Of a stretch of DNA of 35,532 bases, positions 33,801 through 35,532 are shown piece by piece (the first letter of the stretch is position 1; each line of letters opens with the position of its first letter). Both the position numbers and the translations under genes were made by a program. Under the pieces are notes generated by a model that saw only the letters and a program-made list of their open reading frames with translations, was not told the DNA's origin and ran no database searches. Where the stretch lies: the NCBI GenBank assembly GCA_022640795.1, contig JALCCK010000026.1:1-35532 (forward strand), in the 5' to 3' direction. Source of the DNA: Treponema sp. Lineage in GTDB: Bacteria; Spirochaetota; Spirochaetia; Treponematales; Treponemataceae.

Positions 33801-35532
33801 CGTCGTTAACAGCCGTACCCGTTACCGTAAGAGCAGCATTGTTTGTTGCAAGATCAAGCGTTCCGTCTGTGACTGTAAGAGCAGCGATTTCCAATGCGGT
33901 TGCAGCTGTCTTGGCTGCTGTCTGCGAGTTGTCGTTAATAACGACTGTTCCCAGAGACTGTACGGTAGTGGAATTATCGGACACCGTTCCATCGGCACTT
34001 GCAACACCGCTTGAAGCCATCCCCCCTAGATATAATATACCGGAGCCGGGTGTATATGTTCCGTTCTGCGTATCGGAATCCGCATCACTCAGCGTAAAAT
34101 TACGGATAACCGTAATCTCACCGCCATTCGTCACCGTTACTCCATCGGGTATATACAAGTCATAGAACACAACCCCGGTCAAAGTCGCACTGCCTGTTAT
34201 CGTTACATTCTTATGATTAAAGGCAACGGTACCGGTCGAGCTGCATCCTCCGAGTGTCAGATACCCGCCTGAAATGCCGGAATCCCACGTGACGCTGCCT
34301 GTCCCCGTGATGTTCAGAACGGACTGAAGATATGTGACTCCACTGTCGGATCCGCTGTTATCTCCCGTCTGAGTAAACGTCCCTGCCCCCTCAACTGAAA
34401 GTGTATCAGCAGTAAACTTACCGGTACCCACAGTCACCTTAGCACCATCTGCTACTTCAAAAATATAGGTACCGGCTGTGGTGTCCTGAACGAATGCATT
34501 CCCGTCTGCTATTGAAATAGTTCCCGACGTATTTGTCACAGATATATTGTTATATGAATTCGTACTACCGGGAACAAATGCCTGATCTCCCGTCCCGCAG
34601 AATCTGACCACATCCCCGTTTGCGTTAAAAGTACCCATCGAAACATCTCCGTAAAAATCAATATACGGATTTGTCGTAGTACTTCCCGTAAGATAACTTC
34701 CATTGTTCCCTGTATATGCCGACTTAAAAAGAGCTGCTGCATCCCCGGTTGCAACCGAAGGTACGTTTATTGTCCCGCCGTTGGTAACGTCACCGGCGTA
34801 TGTCTGCACATCGCTCGTCGTGACCGTTTTTCCTGATGCAATTCCGGTCGTTCCGCTCACGGAGAGCGTTGTTATGCCGCTCACCGTTCCGCCAAAACTC
34901 ACGTTCGTCGGTGCAGTACTTACTGTTCCCAGCGTCAGTGAATGCGTTCCGCCGGTCACATTCCCACTGAACGTCACCAATTGAGCCGTACTGCTTCCAT
35001 ATGCAGTCAAAGTCGTATCAGTTCCAAAAGTCACATCGCCCGTATATGTCTGCGTGCCAGTCGTCGTGACGGACGACGTATTAATTGCAGTCGCACCGCT
35101 CACGTCAAGCACTGTTATGCCGCTCACTGTTCCGCCAAAACTCACGTTCGTCGGTACAGTATTTACTGTTCCCAGCGTCAGTGAATGCGTTCCGCCGGTC
35201 ACATCCCCACTGAACGTCACCAATTGAGCCGTACTGCTTCCATATGCAGTCAAAGTCGTATCAGTTCCAAAAGTCACATCGCCCGTATATGTCTGCGTGC
35301 CAGTCGTCGTGACCGACGATGTATTGACCGCAGTCGCACCGCTCACGTCAAGCACTGTTATGCCGCTCACCGTTCCGCCAAAACTCACGTTCGTCGGTGC
35401 AGTACTTACTGTTCCCAGCGTCAGTGAATGCGTTCCGCCGGTCACATCCCCACTGAACGTCACCAATTGAGCCGTACTGCTTCCATATGCAGTCAAAGTC
35501 GTATCAGTTCCAAAAGTCACATCGCCCGTATA
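27865..35532 (-). CDS. Giant secreted repeat protein, C-terminal part (start beyond right edge)
   Basis: The frame is open for 2,555 codons and enters from the right edge; no real start lies in the window. From the N-side: 81-residue near-identical repeats (about 34789-35532) rich in Gly, Thr, Ser and Val; a long region of short beta-strand repeats (about 31800-34790) like filamentous-haemagglutinin or autotransporter beta-helices; a variable Asp/Ser/Thr-rich region (about 28130-31800) including the loop DYDIDGDGTDD near 30631-30664, a possible calcium site. The end is a FlgD-like Ig module of about 88 residues with DGNIIKYLQ, WDGTNKAGNKVARGLYFIRV and a basic tail. Such modules end many large surface proteins of spirochaetes and Bacteroidetes. 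Cell-surface adhesin or matrix protein is inferred; a precise function cannot be named. Cys is almost absent. Confidence 0.85.
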   Translation of the reverse strand, partial: YTGDVTFGTDTTLTAYGSSTAQLVTFSGDVTGGTHSLTLGTVSTAPTNVSFGGTVSGITVLDVSGATAVNTSSVTTTGTQTYTGDVTFGTDTTLTAYGSSTAQLVTFSGDVTGGTHSLTLGTVNTVPTNVSFGGTVSGITVLDVSGATAINTSSVTTTGTQTYTGDVTFGTDTTLTAYGSSTAQLVTFSGNVTGGTHSLTLGTVSTAPTNVSFGGTVSGITTLSVSGTTGIASGKTVTTSDVQTYAGDVTNGGTINVPSVATGDAAALFKSAYTGNNGSYLTGSTTTNPYIDFYGDVSMGTFNANGDVVRFCGTGDQAFVPGSTNSYNNISVTNTSGTISIADGNAFVQDTTAGTYIFEVADGAKVTVGTGKFTADTLSVEGAGTFTQTGDNSGSDSGVTYLQSVLNITGTGSVTWDSGISGGYLTLGGCSSTGTVAFNHKNVTITGSATLTGVVFYDLYIPDGVTVTNGGEITVIRNFTLSDADSDTQNGTYTPGSGILYLGGMASSGVASADGTVSDNSTTVQSLGTVVINDNSQTAAKTAATALEIAALTVTDGTLDLATNNAALTVTGTAVNDGTITGSSSASSPAALTFTGKYSGSGTLTATKGTTYFKGDADLSGTAFTANNGTVEFSGSGTSGQTLTLGSSDTTFNTLEINTTGTSFTLADGTGKLTAATLSDAAGGTENIIFNASVSVTNGTTFNTTGTVTLGNASDDTCAFTGGVVHTAGDTNFAGTVTASDKDVSFAVAVLTADTVINTGSGSGNILFGSAVSGSGCALTLTAGTGNVELKGQVGAVGSSLGALTINSAYNVAGDNVSAGNPSVDTGTIYAASLTQSAGTGTTMLGVVTLTGAMDLTAKGVGIIGDGTITTASSVSLTGGSVDLNGTVTADNGFSSTGTTFDNTGAIITTTGTDLTINHTGAVTVGAALSSGAGAIDIDSASTLSITDTIDTTTGNVTVDSTDLATLDSAADITTTTGNVTFGADKTGTLSTAGDVTTEGVTADTSGAVTFTNDVTLTGPVTITTDNNSSTGGAVTFDSTVDSDSTARALTIEAGTGAVEFTGAVGTTALASLTLTDAGALTFDDALTVTGALTQTKAATGATTFGGSTAAAATSVGSADLNGTSYTLYGTFTTTNGGMTVTNSDVFLTEEDADITVYSGSDFTQDGSGLSQLAGGITTSGSGAITFASDVYLYGDGGTDSAMTFGGGSGEITLTDGSSGYRDLHIAADSGKTVTIGSPLKAQNVALYDGTVTLGANCSSITTTEDLVLLNGTASSMYNDDVATDGSSGVDYLFAYKNSGRSDTGTETAAISLDADPSDTDDTHPYSAFPQTLPDGETSIGHTAYTGTVTGSSLNDNTITVGQNFYDNGVDLEGSSSWTLELPANDTATSAFAEAYNMAFAYCTVSCSDSGGTAWVAAGENCTNGGDNTNVAFSRPVLLENDTSEDRDTGTVTDSGWTTNLSGTYTVYDDVIRVEFVDSVSGDSLKIENSNNEIYKALSNITYDNDGSSTAFTGTYVDADCIESTGTADDGSDSAGDLSVFYIKAADTWNTDATGISAGQSDDDTTTSDGVTVHYDESTDRSGDHKNVVPYIDLPKALSGVYATLRDCHKNRIGNYDGEPSASDYDIDGDGTDDANTSAADGRFTAVADRASPVLIEAFTGQELHTAYDSSAGASSQPYYDAHNFIELRYSEPVDIGDMAAVPDDVTTVENQQADTSYSSDSVHGGAIENSSSGITSDGLVEISDGAITAGSTDGTDADIVHSLYRVFPLYAGADADIQTDRIRIGIAAYVDADDTSVTDTSGNSYKKWIGYIDSATEPSGTAVSIANSYITDLSVNANILDATAATASLTSHKLSAVTVNTAAADAASVTAAATTLYGSWDTSAPVFAPFRGVSDTWSSDLSEYEAVGTATDGSTTLDRIEFHLLDNTPKYTSSEAQWYSRVGWCNGSDSSTLKLSTSYAADIFGGSRPFTDSANQTSGGIRYASLYDAASSFKYTTDTDGTPSTDFADTTITGGAQGTLFLPSNSTYNETGSEDGLYFAVYFSDSILSLRTTFAVKYTQGTITDLAGNRLKTATIDTVDRTPPEFNMTVAPLGGDKLYVVVSKSVTDEFTYYEDSTTSEVLDTWEYIPKCLELFDSRTDAAATDIEIKDTPAELVFRNSDATGFILTTTENITLSDVENLYLRVNVSDTSLDPATGIGGSYVSYIQDETGNYVTNYDAHAVSDFAVNAVNPQYAYDNRLTDEEEDITSGLYEDGSWAVHDWNADQHNYGTLLTDHDIFVASELYDGTTDNTGGLPDYLTVYLSRSPDSSSVSTEYNDNNGNSDSDGRSVNDWRIWLPNVTSDIFKNLAPANNTQYVAFSDFEFPDQETDPNTVTFTLPVTTDTAYSSWQAGDQISFLFGINDSDGNPVTIIHSPEADDSSGSSYSGTSMPLYALRLKDSSDITSLDLWSFKLKDYSAQRGGVTILNNVINVNNGEKTVVEVKMPSSGNLNVIVMTLDGNIIKYLQHGRTSKGLHYYRWDGTNKAGNKVARGLYFIRVVGPDIDETRKVMCVKK
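34789..35532 (-). repeat. 243-bp tandem repeats in the giant protein gene
   Basis: Two full units (35278-35520 and 35035-35277) differ at a handful of bases (Ser/Asn, Ala/Val, Val/Ile changes). A third (34789-35034, 82 codons) shares the first two thirds and then diverges. Each unit opens VTFGTDTTLTAYGSSTAQLV. The array runs into the right edge, so more copies may follow. Units are whole codons, so gain or loss keeps the frame. Confidence 0.93.

Noticed and set aside
35518..35520. GTG at 35520 as the start of the giant protein
   Set aside because: It is an internal Val codon of the 81-residue repeat (GDVTFG); the frame is open to the window edge and no signal peptide follows.

Overview
The window looks like chromosomal DNA of a spirochaete, most likely a moderately GC-rich Treponema. 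This is inferred from gene content and style: a BesA-like hairpin-less RND adaptor, a giant repeat-rich surface protein with a FlgD-like C-terminus, a PilZ protein, and many TATACT -10 boxes. No species is claimed. Genes are densely packed, and no tRNA, rRNA, CRISPR array, insertion sequence or prophage is seen.

Left part (1-5685): the N-terminus of a membrane sensor kinase runs off the left edge on the minus strand. Between it and the next gene lie four 11-bp tandem repeats. A metE-metF pair (methyl transfer to homocysteine and supply of methyl-tetrahydrofolate) follows behind a good promoter, then prfA-prmC (release factor 1 and its glutamine methylase).

5689-11693 (minus strand): a tripartite efflux operon, transcribed tolC-like, membrane fusion protein, RND pump, then a small PII-like protein translationally coupled to the pump. 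Divergently, relA (11834-13663) encodes a (p)ppGpp synthetase whose hydrolase site is destroyed and whose ACT domain is absent.

13708-23030: a sugar-sensing and uptake locus. A membrane-anchored binding protein, a LytS/YesM-type histidine kinase and a YesN-type AraC response regulator form an overlapping cluster like the XylFII-LytS-YesN xylose sensors of clostridia. It is followed by an extra ChvE-like lipoprotein. Then comes a separately promoted ChvE-type binding protein, a hairpin, and the ATPase and permease of a CUT2 monosaccharide ABC transporter. Two direct repeats exactly 21 bp apart lie over the -35 region of the ChvE promoter and are the best candidate operator for the response regulator.

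23045-27834: minus-strand U32-family RNA hydroxylation protein and an HSL-type hydrolase lacking its catalytic His; plus-strand metA (acetyl-CoA type by residue 111), divergent from the hydrolase across a symmetric pair of extended -10 promoters that would give leaderless mRNAs; then minus-strand rlmM-like methyltransferase and a PilZ protein.

27865-35532: the C-terminal 2,555 codons of a giant minus-strand secreted repeat protein. Its 243-bp near-identical tandem repeats continue past the right edge. No gene-free stretch exceeds 300 bases; the largest gaps are 160-377 and 11633-11833. The most unusual items are the sensor/transport locus with three binding proteins and its candidate operator, the synthetase-only Rel, the divergent leaderless promoter pair, the PII-like protein in the efflux operon and the His-less hydrolase.
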